18,419 nucleotides of DNA from an uncultured Corynebacterium sp. (GCF_946223165.1 NZ_CAMIBP010000040.1:1-18419), one strand, 5' to 3'. Shown: positions 6,265 to 14,642, numbered from the stretch's first letter. Notes: generated by a model not told the origin, from the letters alone. Program-made: numbers and translations.

Positions 6265-6888
6265 CTATGTGCCGTTCCACTGGTTGAATTTCTTCTTGGC
6301 CAGATTCATGGCCTCGCCCGCGACCTCGCCGGCCTGCTGGCGGCGCTGAGCCCACATCTGTGCCTCGATCTCCTTTTGCTCCGCGCGCTGCACCGCGGTG
6401 AGCGCCCGGACCTCGCGCTTGGCCTGACGCTCGATCTGGCGCGTCGAGGGTACGTGCCAGGACTTCGGCCCCACCTTGGCGACGTAGAGGAGGATCCACA
6501 ACACCGGAATAAGCATGATCATGCCCACGGCCGCAATAGCCATGTCGGCGGCAGTCAGGGCGATGGTGGCAAACGACAGGCCCAGCGTGCCCACCAGCGC
6601 GGTGGCCAGCTTGGGCTTGCTCCCGGCCTGCCGGGCGCGGTCAATGTCTCCCTGGGTGTACGCCTTGATTTCGGTCTGACGCACGACGGGGATGTCGCGG
6701 AAGACCGGGACCAGCTCCCCGCGGGTCTGGGCGCGCATGATGTCATCGGAGCGGTCCTCAAACTCGGACACTGTCAGCCGACCCTCGCCCACGGCTTGGG
6801 CAAGCTGGTTGAGGGCGTCCGTGCGGTCGGCATCGGACAGCCGGTAGTCGGGCGAATACGGAGAGGAGCCAAAAGTCACGTGGCCCAT
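6265..6888 (-). CDS. DUF1707 domain membrane protein
   Basis: The 207-residue protein begins MGHVTFGSSPYSPDYRLSD. Residues about 14-66 form a DUF1707 domain, recognisable by the YRLSDADR start, the ALNQLAQAVGEGRLTVSEFEDR core and the closing GELVPVFRDIP. This small actinobacterial domain of unknown function is often fused to membrane segments. Two membrane segments follow (about 94-114 and 117-137), then a charged, helix-prone tail rich in R, E, Q and A (about 149-203). The start is the ATG at 6886-6888, one base after the TAG of the antiporter gene, with no separate ribosome-binding site, so translation is probably coupled by termination-reinitiation. A longer frame upstream is rejected because it overlaps the antiporter. 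Its place in the operon hints at a link with the antiporter or with EtfD, but no function can be named. Confidence 0.85.
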   Translation of the reverse strand: MGHVTFGSSPYSPDYRLSDADRTDALNQLAQAVGEGRLTVSEFEDRSDDIMRAQTRGELVPVFRDIPVVRQTEIKAYTQGDIDRARQAGSKPKLATALVGTLGLSFATIALTAADMAIAAVGMIMLIPVLWILLYVAKVGPKSWHVPSTRQIERQAKREVRALTAVQRAEQKEIEAQMWAQRRQQAGEVAGEAMNLAKKKFNQWNGT

Positions 6889-6889
6889 A

Positions 6890-8188
6890 CTAGGACACTT
6901 CGGTGCCCGTGTCTGCGTCGGATTCAGTGTCCGCGGTGGAGTCTTCTTGCGCATCGTTCTCAGTAGCCTTGGCCTCCTTGTCGCGGACGATGCCGGCGAG
7001 GAAGGGGAACAGGGCCACGGTGAGCGCGCCGCCCGCGATGAAGATGGACGAGGTCTCCGCGTCGACGATGTCATCGGCGACGGCCAGCGCCATGACGGCC
7101 ACGATGATGGGCAGGCCCGTCGCCGCGTACAGGGCCACCTGCAGGCGCTCGCGCGTGGTCTCAATATCGGAACCCGTGTGGTGGATGTTCTCGCGCAGGA
7201 ACACCGGCAGGCCGCGCGTGATGAGGATCAGCGCCGGGATGCCGATGACGTGCAACGGATTATCGACAATGACGCGCCAGTCGATGGACATGCCGGAGAC
7301 CACGAAGAACACCGGGATGAGCATGGAATAAAACAGCACGTCGAGGCGGTTCTCTAGGCCCGCGTGGAACTCGTCTGGGATGATGCGGTTGAGAATAATG
7401 CCGGCCGCGAACGCGCCGAGCACGATGTCGAGCTCGAAGACCGCCGTCACCGCCATGAGGATGGCGAGGATGAGCACGATGAGGCGCAGAATCGTCTGAT
7501 TCGTCGAACCCGCGCCGGAGATGAACGCCGTCTTGATCCACGGGATGGCGGAGCCGATGGCCCGCGGCATCACGGCCACTACGACGGCGATGATGATGAA
7601 CGCCAAGATGATCAGCATGGTCATGCCCGTTGAGCGAGTTCCCAGCAGCAGCGCCATGGCCGTGATGGGGGCGACCTCGCCGATGGCGCCGTGAATCATC
7701 ACGGAGTCGCCCACGCGCGTGCCGATGAGGCGTTCTTGCTTGAGCATTGGCGTGATGGTGCCTAGCGCGGTAGACGTCAGCGCGATTGCCATGACGATGG
7801 CGCCGGGGATGTCGTCCATGATGAAGTAGGCACCCACCGCGCACACCACGAGGCAGAGCAGCCACGTAGTAAAGCCCGTGCGGGCCTCCTTGGAGCGCAG
7901 CGTCGAGATCTCAATTTCAAAGCCGGCGAGGAGGAAGAGCGCTCCCACGCCGAGCTCCTTGAGCATGCCGATGCCCGCATCCTCGTGTGCGAGGTTGAGC
8001 ATCGACGGGCCGATGATCATGCCCAAGATGATGAGCAGCGCTACGGCAGGCAACTTGCCGCGGAGCACATGCGACATCAGGGGCGCGGCGAGGGCGGCCA
8101 GCATGATCCAGGCGAATGAGACCAGCGAGGGCGTGTAGTCGCCTTCGCCGGACGCCAGGATTAGGGCGTCGCTAGCGTTGTTAATCAT
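6890..8188 (-). CDS. CPA2-type cation:proton antiporter
   Basis: The 432-residue protein has about 12 membrane segments and the Na+/H+-exchanger fold of the CPA2 family. The conserved helix with ALTSTALGTITPML matches the broken-helix motif of such carriers. In the next helix, where Kef-type members have a Q-D pair, this protein reads GAIGEVAPI, so the ion-binding acid appears to be Glu171 rather than Asp. The sequence LGAFAAGIILN is also family-typical. The last about 35 residues are acidic and Ser/Thr/Asp-rich (ending DADTGTEVS) and are probably a disordered cytoplasmic tail; no RCK/TrkA nucleotide-binding domain is present. It starts 9 bases after etfD (TAG to ATG), and TAGGCT at 8195-8200 could be an internal -10 element. 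The transported ion (Na+ or K+) cannot be read from sequence. Confidence 0.88.
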   Translation of the reverse strand: MINNASDALILASGEGDYTPSLVSFAWIMLAALAAPLMSHVLRGKLPAVALLIILGMIIGPSMLNLAHEDAGIGMLKELGVGALFLLAGFEIEISTLRSKEARTGFTTWLLCLVVCAVGAYFIMDDIPGAIVMAIALTSTALGTITPMLKQERLIGTRVGDSVMIHGAIGEVAPITAMALLLGTRSTGMTMLIILAFIIIAVVVAVMPRAIGSAIPWIKTAFISGAGSTNQTILRLIVLILAILMAVTAVFELDIVLGAFAAGIILNRIIPDEFHAGLENRLDVLFYSMLIPVFFVVSGMSIDWRVIVDNPLHVIGIPALILITRGLPVFLRENIHHTGSDIETTRERLQVALYAATGLPIIVAVMALAVADDIVDAETSSIFIAGGALTVALFPFLAGIVRDKEAKATENDAQEDSTADTESDADTGTEVS

Positions 8189-8197
8189 GGGATTAGC

Positions 8198-11185
8198 CTA
8201 GTCGGTCGGCGGCTTCGGGACCGCAGGCGGCGTGGGCGCGGTCGCCGCTGGCGGTGCCGGCGGTGCCTTCGGCGCGGCGGGGATGGTCGGATTTTTTGCC
8301 GCGTTTAGTGCCGGTGCAGGGGGTGTTGGTGTGGTGTTTGCGGCAGGTTTCCCGGGCGCAGCGGGTACAGCTGGTGCTGCGGGTGCTGCAGGAGCAGCGG
8401 GTGCTGCCGATGCCGCCGGGGCCGTAGGTGCCTTGGGCGCTGCGGGTGCTGCCGGTGCCTTGGGAGCAGCGGGCGTTGCCGATGCCGCCGGGGCCGTAGG
8501 AGCCTTGGGCGCGGCGGGGGCTGCTGGAGTAGCGGGTGCTGCCGGAGCCGCTGGAGCAGCGGGCGTTGCCGATGCCGCCGGGGCCGTAGGAGCCTTCGGC
8601 GCTGCTGGAGCAGCAGGCACTGACGATGCCGTCGGGGCTGCAGGTGCTGCAGGAGCCTTGGGCGCGGCGGGGATGGTCGGATTTTTGGCCGCGTTTGGTG
8701 CCGGTGCAGGGGGTGTTGGGGTGGTGTTTGCGGCAGTTTTTCCGGGCGCAGCGGGTACAGCTGGTGCTGCGGGTGCAGCTGGAGCCTTCGGCGCTGCTGG
8801 AGCAGCGGGAGCTGCCGATACCGCCGGGGCTGCGGGAGCCTGAGGCGCGGCGGGTGCTGCCGGTGCCTTGGGAGCAGCGGGCGTTGCCAATGCCGCCGGT
8901 GCTGCAGGTGCCTTGGGTGCGGCGGGGATGGTCGGATTTTTGGCCGCGTTTGGTGCCGGTGGAGGGGGTGTTGGGGTGGTGTTTGCGGCAGTTTTTCCGG
9001 GCGCACTGGGAGCGCTGGGAGTTGCAGGTGCTGCAGTAGCAGCGGGTGCAGCAGGAGCAGCGGGTGCTGCCGTAGCGGCTGTCGCAGTGGTTGCTGAAGC
9101 GGAGGCTGCGGAAGCGGAGGTCGTCGCGGTACGGCGAATGGGCGTGCCCAGGAAGGCCTTGGGGCGCGGTGCGGGGAGGTTGCCGTCGGCATCGGCGACG
9201 GAGGCGCGCAGCATCTGGGCGACGTCGCTGACGTGGACGTCGCGGTCGACGGTATCGGCAAGCGCTTTGACGCCGCCGGTGAACATGACGTTGCAGAATG
9301 GGCAGCCGGTGGCGATATCCTCAGCGCCGGTGGCGAGAGCCTGCTCAGTGCGGAACTCGTTGATGCGGGTGCCGAGCTTTTCCTCCATGAACATGCGGGC
9401 GCCGCCCGCGCCGCAGCAGAAGGCCTCGTTTCGGTTACGATCCATCTCATTGATGGTCACGCCGGTGGCCTCGAGGAGCTCGCGCGGCGGGTCGTAGACC
9501 TGGTTGTGGCGGCCCAGGAAGCATGGGTCGTGGTAGGTGATGGGCTTGCGGTTCTCAGGCGTGCGCGGGATGGGCTTGAGAAGGCCCTCGCGGACCAGGC
9601 GGTTGAGCAGCTGAGTGTGGTGGAAGACCTCAAAGTGGCCGTCGAAGTCGGGGTACTCGTTGCGGATGGTGTTGAAGCAGTGGGCGCAGGTGGTGAGGAT
9701 CTTGCGCTGGCCGGCGGGGACGCCGTCGAAGGCGTCGTTGAGGGTGGCGACGTTCTGCTCAGCCATCATCTGGAAGAGGAACTCGTTGCCGGCGCGGCGG
9801 GCGGGGTCGCCCGTGCAGGATTCGCCGGTGGCCAGCACGCCGAACTTCACGCCGGCGGTGTGGAGGAGCTCAACGGTGGCCTTGGTGGTGGCCTTGGCGT
9901 TGTCGTCGTAGGCGCCGGCGCAGCCGACCCAGAAGAGGTATTCCATTTCCGTGAGGTCGTCCTCGCCGATGATCGGCACCTCGATGCCTTCGGCACGTAC
10001 CTCGTCGATCCAGGTGCGGCGTTCCGAGGCGTTGCGGCCCCACGGGTTGCCCTTGGTCTCAATGTTCTTGAACAGACCGGTGAGCTCGGAGGGGAAGTCG
10101 GACTCGGCCAGTACCTTGAAGCGGCGCAGGTCGGCGATGTGGTCGATGTGCTCGATGTCGGTGGGGCACTGGTCCACGCACGCACCGCAGTTGGTGCACG
10201 ACCACAGGACGTCGTCGTCGATCGTTCCGGCCATGGCCAGGACGTTGAGTCCCTCGTGCGGGCTGTAGTTATCCACGGCGCCCTGGCGCAGGTCCATGAC
10301 GAACTTCTTGGGGCTCAGCGGCTTATCGGTGTTCCAGGCGGGACAGAGGTCCTGGCAGCGGCCGCACTCGGTGCACGAGGTGGCATCGAGAAGCATCTTC
10401 CAGCTGCCGATGCGCGGTTCCTCTTCCAGGTCCGGCGTGGTCAGGGGGCCGGTGGCCTTGGCACCATCGGTGTTGCGCTGGAAGAAGATATTGAAGAAGG
10501 CGAGGAAGCGGTGCCACATGACGCCCCACGTGAAGTAGCGCGAGATGAGGTAGATGAAGGCCATGCCGGTGAGCAGCTTGACCAGGGCGAAGGCGGAGAC
10601 GAGCTCGGGGGAGGCGGGCAGGAGCTGAGCCAGGTACATGGTGAGGAAGTCGGTGACGTGCGAGCCGCCGCCGAAGGTGGCGATCGTGCCGGCCTTGACC
10701 AGGAGCATGCCCAGGCCCTCGAGGAAGACGATCAACTCGACGATGCGGGCGGAGAGGTCCTGGGAGTTGACGAAGCGCTTAGGGTTGCAGGCGCGGACGG
10801 CGGCGAGGAAGCAGATGCCGATGACGGTCGCGATGCCGAGGATCTCCTCCATCAGGTGGTAGGGCGCCCAGTGGGAGAGCCACGGCCAGCCGCGGTTGGG
10901 GGCGAAGGCCTGAATGTAGGCCTCAAACCAGACGAGGATGCCGAAGAGGAAGCCGACCATGACGGCCCAGTGCGCGGCATTGACGAAGGGGTGGCCCTTG
11001 AAGTGGGTGTGGCCGAAGACTTCAACGATCACGCGCCACAGGCGCGCGCCGAGGTGGTCGGTACGCGGGCGTGCCGAGGGCCCACCGGAGCGGATGAAGC
11101 GAAACATGCTCCAGGCGCGATAGAGGAAGTAGCCCCACACCGGTACCGATGCGAGGATGGCTATCCAGCCGAAGACGGCGGTCAT
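8198..11185 (-). CDS. etfD: EtfD-type Fe-S membrane oxidoreductase with a long Pro/Ala-rich tail
   Basis: The 995-residue protein resembles M. tuberculosis Rv0338c (EtfD), which takes electrons from ETF in fatty-acid oxidation and passes them to menaquinone. In order: an N-terminal NarI-like membrane domain (about residues 1-240) with candidate haem histidines such as His72 and His110; two 4Fe-4S motifs, CxxCxxCxxxC at Cys271/274/277/281 and Cys330/333/336/340, each followed by proline; then two CCG cysteine-rich domains with VGCAG, TCAHC, YHDPCFLGRHN and EAFCCGAGGARM, as in heterodisulfide-reductase-like proteins. From about residue 685 the protein becomes an Ala/Pro/Lys repeat tail. A strong ribosome-binding site, AAGGAG, sits 4 bases before ATG 11183-11185. 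It is the first gene of the operon with the antiporter and DUF1707 protein. The tail is longer and more regular than needed for catalysis. Confidence 0.88.
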   Translation of the reverse strand: MTAVFGWIAILASVPVWGYFLYRAWSMFRFIRSGGPSARPRTDHLGARLWRVIVEVFGHTHFKGHPFVNAAHWAVMVGFLFGILVWFEAYIQAFAPNRGWPWLSHWAPYHLMEEILGIATVIGICFLAAVRACNPKRFVNSQDLSARIVELIVFLEGLGMLLVKAGTIATFGGGSHVTDFLTMYLAQLLPASPELVSAFALVKLLTGMAFIYLISRYFTWGVMWHRFLAFFNIFFQRNTDGAKATGPLTTPDLEEEPRIGSWKMLLDATSCTECGRCQDLCPAWNTDKPLSPKKFVMDLRQGAVDNYSPHEGLNVLAMAGTIDDDVLWSCTNCGACVDQCPTDIEHIDHIADLRRFKVLAESDFPSELTGLFKNIETKGNPWGRNASERRTWIDEVRAEGIEVPIIGEDDLTEMEYLFWVGCAGAYDDNAKATTKATVELLHTAGVKFGVLATGESCTGDPARRAGNEFLFQMMAEQNVATLNDAFDGVPAGQRKILTTCAHCFNTIRNEYPDFDGHFEVFHHTQLLNRLVREGLLKPIPRTPENRKPITYHDPCFLGRHNQVYDPPRELLEATGVTINEMDRNRNEAFCCGAGGARMFMEEKLGTRINEFRTEQALATGAEDIATGCPFCNVMFTGGVKALADTVDRDVHVSDVAQMLRASVADADGNLPAPRPKAFLGTPIRRTATTSASAASASATTATAATAAPAAPAAPAATAAPATPSAPSAPGKTAANTTPTPPPPAPNAAKNPTIPAAPKAPAAPAALATPAAPKAPAAPAAPQAPAAPAVSAAPAAPAAPKAPAAPAAPAVPAAPGKTAANTTPTPPAPAPNAAKNPTIPAAPKAPAAPAAPTASSVPAAPAAPKAPTAPAASATPAAPAAPAAPATPAAPAAPKAPTAPAASATPAAPKAPAAPAAPKAPTAPAASAAPAAPAAPAAPAVPAAPGKPAANTTPTPPAPALNAAKNPTIPAAPKAPPAPPAATAPTPPAVPKPPTD
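8264..9005. repeat. Coding repeats in the EtfD tail, with three 96-bp copies
   Basis: Within the Pro/Ala-rich tail, three near-identical blocks of about 96 bases (32 residues) occur at 8265-8360, 8655-8750 and 8910-9005. On the minus strand each encodes PGK(T/P)AANTTPTPP followed by NAAKNPTIPAAPKAP. Spacing is 390 and 255 bases, both multiples of three, so copy changes keep frame. Between them lie shorter (P/K)AAPAAP-type units with recurring 30-60-base blocks (for example GTTGCCGATGCCGCCGGGGC at several places). The pattern indicates repeat expansion and homogenisation inside one gene. Confidence 0.9.
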
Positions 11186-11392
11186 GGTGCTCCTTGGTTG
11201 TGTGCCGGTGCGCCGCCGGTGACGTCTCCCGGCGGCCGTCGGGAGTGACCGGCCTTCGTGTGCAGTGAACAGCCTAGGTGGTTGTGGTCAAAAACTGTGA
11301 GCGGGGCAAGACTTTTTGTTCTTGTCTGTCGCGGCGAACCCCGGTTGCGCTGGCGTGGTGTTAGTGTGTGCGTGAATGAAAGGGAAGAGTCG
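11186..11392. other. Divergent intergenic region between etfD and the GT87 gene
   Basis: These 207 bases must hold the promoters of both divergent genes. A 6-bp inverted repeat, CTCCCG (11226-11231) and CGGGAG (11240-11245), lies 40 bases upstream of etfD and could be an operator. TAGTGT (11362-11367) is a possible -10 box for the GT87 gene, and TAGGCT on the minus strand (11273-11278) for etfD. No clear -35 boxes are seen. Confidence 0.4.
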
Positions 11393-12619
11393 GTGAAGAA
11401 GTTGTATGGTTTGCCTACGCTGGTGGGGTTGCTGCTTCCGGTGACCGTTTTTGCCCTCTATCGCTTTGCTCACTTCGACAATGACAACTTCCTCACGTGG
11501 CGCGTGCCGCTGGATTTGCGCATCTACTCGCTGGGCGGCCGGGCCGTTGCGGACGGCCAGTTCTTGTACGACAAGGACTTCATCTTCAGTCTTCCGTTTA
11601 CGTACCCGCCGTTCGCTGGAGCCGTTTTCCAGGTTCTTGCGCGGATGTCCGATGACGCGCTCATTGCGTGGTGGCAGGGCGCGACGGTGGCGGCACTGCT
11701 GGCTGTGGTGGTCATGGTCTTTCGTGAACGCGGTGTGCGGCTCACGCCGCTGACGTGGGTGGTGCTCATCCTCCTCGTCATGATCAGCCCATACAACGAG
11801 GCCATCCAGGGCACGCTGTTTTACGGCCAGATCAACATCCTCCTCATGCTCCTCGTGGCGCTCGATGTGCTCCCGCGGCGGTTCCGCCTGCCCGGCATCG
11901 GCACGGGCCTGGCGGCGGGTCTCAAGCTCACCCCGGCGTACATGGGGTTGACCCTGTTGTGGGAGCGGCGCTGGTGGGCGGCGCTGATGACCGTGCTCAC
12001 CTTCGGGCTTACCGTCGTGGTTGGTTTCCACTTTGTCCCCGACGCGAAGGAATTCTGGACCGACGCCATGTTCAATTCGACGCGCGTGGGCGAGCATGCG
12101 AACACGGGTTCCAAGGATCTGTACTCGGTGATGTTTAGGGCGTGGGGCATCGAGGGCGGTCCGGCGTGGGTGGCCGCCGTTATCGCCATCTTCGTGCTCA
12201 CGTTGCTGGCGCTGCGCACCGCGCGCCTGCATGACAACCGCACGGCGGCGATGTCGTTCGTGGGCATCAGCGCCTGCCTCGTCTCTCCGTTTTCGTGGTA
12301 TCACCACTTCGTGTGGACGTTCCCGCTGGCGCTCTTGGTGCTCATTGGCGTGAACCAGGCGTTGGGCAAGCGCTGGTCGGGGACGTGGGGTGCCCAGGCC
12401 GCGGCGGCGGTGTCGGTTCTGGCCTTCCTGGCTTTCCAATACCCGTTCCTCGCGCCGGGCATGTGGTTCGCCGGCTCCACTGCGGGGCTTGATCTCATGA
12501 CCACGTGGCAGCCGCTGCCGATGCTGCTGTGGACTGGGTCCACGGTCATCTACATGGCGGCCTATGCCGCGTGGGGCTTCTTCCCGCGCGTGGCGTCCGG
12601 CCGGCACCATCGCTCCTAG
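11393..12619 (+). CDS. GT87 (DUF2029) polyprenol-phosphate-mannose mannosyltransferase-like protein
   Basis: The protein, 408 residues from the chosen start, is a multi-pass membrane glycosyltransferase of family GT87, whose actinobacterial members add alpha-1,2-mannose from polyprenyl-phosphate-mannose to phosphatidylinositol mannosides, lipomannan and lipoarabinomannan outside the membrane. After the first membrane segment comes the expected catalytic loop, with Asp41 in PLDLRIYSLGGRAVADG followed by LYD and YPPF. About ten further membrane segments follow, with QINILLM, AAGLKLTPA and SWYHHF typical of the family. GTG 11393 is preferred: it has AGGGAAGAG just upstream and opens with KKLYG directly before the first membrane helix. 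In-frame GTGs at 11372 and 11258 would only add unstructured residues. Which glycan it modifies (as with MptC, MptD or PimE) cannot be decided here. It is alone on its strand, convergent with the ABC pair. Confidence 0.82.
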   Translation: MKKLYGLPTLVGLLLPVTVFALYRFAHFDNDNFLTWRVPLDLRIYSLGGRAVADGQFLYDKDFIFSLPFTYPPFAGAVFQVLARMSDDALIAWWQGATVAALLAVVVMVFRERGVRLTPLTWVVLILLVMISPYNEAIQGTLFYGQINILLMLLVALDVLPRRFRLPGIGTGLAAGLKLTPAYMGLTLLWERRWWAALMTVLTFGLTVVVGFHFVPDAKEFWTDAMFNSTRVGEHANTGSKDLYSVMFRAWGIEGGPAWVAAVIAIFVLTLLALRTARLHDNRTAAMSFVGISACLVSPFSWYHHFVWTFPLALLVLIGVNQALGKRWSGTWGAQAAAAVSVLAFLAFQYPFLAPGMWFAGSTAGLDLMTTWQPLPMLLWTGSTVIYMAAYAAWGFFPRVASGRHHRS

Positions 12620-12637
12620 GCGCGGCACCGACCGGTT

Positions 12638-12657
12638 CTTTATTCGTCTTTATTCGT
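12638..12657. repeat. 10-bp tandem duplication at the stop codon of the ABC gene
   Basis: CTTTATTCGT occurs twice in tandem (12638-12647, 12648-12657). On the minus strand it covers the last codons and the TAA stop of the downstream ABC gene (GACGAATAAA twice). The first stop is used; the second copy is noncoding. It looks like slippage. Confidence 0.7.
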
Positions 12658-14638
12658 CCTCGACGAATTGCGCCTGGTTGAGGCGCCAGTAGGCGCCCTC
12701 GCGGGCGAGCAGCTCGGCGTGCGTGCCCTGCTCGACGATGCGTCCTTCTTCCATGACGAGGATGAGGTCGGCGTCGCGGATGGTGGACAGTCGGTGCGCG
12801 ATGATGAACGAGGTGCGATCGGCGCGCAGGGCGTTCATGGCCTGCTGCACGAGCATCTCGGTGCGGGTATCGACGGACGAGGTGGCCTCGTCCAGGATGA
12901 GCAGTGCCGGCTGGGACAGGAACGCGCGGGCGATGGTGATGAGCTGGCGCTCGCCGGCGGAGACGGAGCCGCCGTCCTGGTCGATGATGGTCTGGTAGCC
13001 GTCGGGGAGGGAGCGGACGAAGCGGTCGACGTAGGTAGCCTTCGCGGCGGCGATGACCTCCTCATCCGTGGCGTCGAGGCGGCCGTAGCGGATGTTGTCC
13101 ATGATGGTGCCCTTGAACACGATGGCGTCCTGGAGCACCATGCCGGTTTGCTCGCGCAGCTCGGCGCGGGTGAGCTCGGCGGTGTCGACGCCGTCGAGGT
13201 AGATGTGGCCGGAGTTCAGCTCGTAGAAGCGCATGATGAGGTTGACCAGCGTGGTCTTTCCGGCGCCGGTGGGTCCCACGATGGCGGCCGTCTGGCCCGG
13301 CTCGACGCGCAGGTTGAGGTCCTCGATGAGCGGCTTATCCGGGGAGTAGCTGAACTCCACGTCCTTGAACTCGACGAGGCCGCGGGCGCGGGCGCCCAGG
13401 GTGGCGGCGGCCTTTCCAGTAGCGTCGGTGTCCGGCGTCTGCTCCTCGGCGTCGAGGAACTCGAAGACGCGCTCGGCAGACGCCACGCCGGACTGGACCT
13501 GCTGCATCATGCCGCCCAGTTGTCCTAGCGGCTGGTTGAACTCGCGGGAGTACTGGATGAAGGCCTGGGCGTCGCCCAGCGTCATCTGGCCGTGGGCCAC
13601 GCGCAGCGCGCCGAGGACGGCGATGACGACGTAGGACAGGTAGGAGATGAACTGCATGATCGGCATCATCATGCCGGAAAGGAATTGCGCCATCGAGGAG
13701 GAACGGAAGAGTTCCTCATTGCGCTTGTCGAATTCCTCGGTCATGGCGTCGATGCGGCCGAAGACGGTGGCTAGGTCATGGCCGGAGAAGGACTCCTCCA
13801 CCTGGCCGTTGAGCTGACCGGTGGCGCGCCACTGGGTGGTGAATTTCTTCTGGGAGCGGGTGCCGATGACGCCGATGACGACGCCGGTGAGTGGTAGCGC
13901 CAGGAGGGCCACGAGGGCGAGCTGCCAGGAGACGGAGAACATCATGACGATGATGCCCAGCACCATGAGGATGTTGTAGAAGATCTGGGCGATGGCCTGC
14001 TGCAGCGCGGTCTGGATGTTGTCGGCGTCGTTGGTGGTGCGCGAGAGGAGGTCGCCGCGCGAGTGGGTGTCGAAGTAGTTCAGCGGCAGCGCGTTGACCT
14101 TGGCCTCGATGGCCTGGCGCAGGTCGTAGACGACGCGCATGACGATCGAGTTGAGCATGTGTCCCTGCCACCACTGGAACAGAGAGGAGATGACGTACAT
14201 CGCGATGACGAAGAGGATGAGGCGACCGAGCGTGGTGAAGTCGATGCCCATGCCCGGTACAAGGTCCATGGCGGATGCCATGTCCGCGTAGGTGTCCTGG
14301 CCGGCGGCGCGCATGCCCTCGATGGCCTGGTCCTTGGTGACGCCGGCGGGCAGCATGCGGGAGATGACTCCCGAGAAGATGACGTCGGTGGCCTTGCCCA
14401 TGACCTTCGGCGCATAGACGGCAAGGAAGACGCAGATGACGTTCATCGCGGCGATGATCCACAACTGTGCCTTGAACGGCGCGAGCAGGCTAAACAGGCG
14501 CTTGGCGGAGGGCCAGAAGGCCTTGGCCTTGCGCGGGGCGCTGCCGGACCACTCGTCGCCGCTGGTGGCGGACTCGAGCTCGTGCAGCTCGTCGTCGGTC
14601 ATCTGATCGGCTGTGTCGTGTGTGGTGTGCTTAGCCAT
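12650..14638 (-). CDS. ABC exporter half-transporter, catalytically canonical subunit
   Basis: The 662-residue protein fuses an exporter-type membrane domain (about residues 45-370, six helices) to a nucleotide-binding domain. The ATPase motifs are Walker A GPTGAGKT at 455-462, Q-loop MVLQD, signature SAGER at 560-564, Walker B LLILDEATSSVD with catalytic Glu584, and the switch His615 in IIAHR. Walker B and H-loop are intact while the signature departs from LSGGQ. This fits the consensus-site half of a heterodimeric exporter such as TM288. About 45 polar residues precede the membrane domain. The region between helices 1 and 2 carries a large extracytoplasmic insertion (about residues 90-130). 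It begins 4 bases after its partner, with GGAGG upstream overlapping the partner's stop codon. The substrate (lipid, drug, peptide or other) is unknown. Confidence 0.93.
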   Translation of the reverse strand: MAKHTTHDTADQMTDDELHELESATSGDEWSGSAPRKAKAFWPSAKRLFSLLAPFKAQLWIIAAMNVICVFLAVYAPKVMGKATDVIFSGVISRMLPAGVTKDQAIEGMRAAGQDTYADMASAMDLVPGMGIDFTTLGRLILFVIAMYVISSLFQWWQGHMLNSIVMRVVYDLRQAIEAKVNALPLNYFDTHSRGDLLSRTTNDADNIQTALQQAIAQIFYNILMVLGIIVMMFSVSWQLALVALLALPLTGVVIGVIGTRSQKKFTTQWRATGQLNGQVEESFSGHDLATVFGRIDAMTEEFDKRNEELFRSSSMAQFLSGMMMPIMQFISYLSYVVIAVLGALRVAHGQMTLGDAQAFIQYSREFNQPLGQLGGMMQQVQSGVASAERVFEFLDAEEQTPDTDATGKAAATLGARARGLVEFKDVEFSYSPDKPLIEDLNLRVEPGQTAAIVGPTGAGKTTLVNLIMRFYELNSGHIYLDGVDTAELTRAELREQTGMVLQDAIVFKGTIMDNIRYGRLDATDEEVIAAAKATYVDRFVRSLPDGYQTIIDQDGGSVSAGERQLITIARAFLSQPALLILDEATSSVDTRTEMLVQQAMNALRADRTSFIIAHRLSTIRDADLILVMEEGRIVEQGTHAELLAREGAYWRLNQAQFVEDE

Positions 14639-14642
14639 GGGG

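Noticed and set aside
6889..7164. Upstream extension of the DUF1707 gene
   Set aside because: It would overlap the antiporter coding region in another frame; the DUF1707 domain starts just after the ATG at 6888.
8232..8843. Gly/Ala repeat frame on the plus strand resembling PE_PGRS or collagen-like proteins
   Set aside because: It is the complement of the Pro/Ala tail of EtfD; the minus-strand frame continues directly from the conserved enzyme.
8264..9005. CRISPR-like or minisatellite array
   Set aside because: Repeats are in frame within a gene, vary in length, have no regular unique spacers, and no cas genes are near.
9233..11248. Long open frame on the plus strand opposite etfD
   Set aside because: It is antisense to a gene with clear Fe-S and CCG motifs. 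Its Val/Glu/Gly-rich product has no domain and mirrors GC-rich codon structure.
11258..11392. Earlier GTG starts for the GT87 protein
   Set aside because: The added residues are not membrane-like or family-like, and the best ribosome-binding site precedes GTG 11393.
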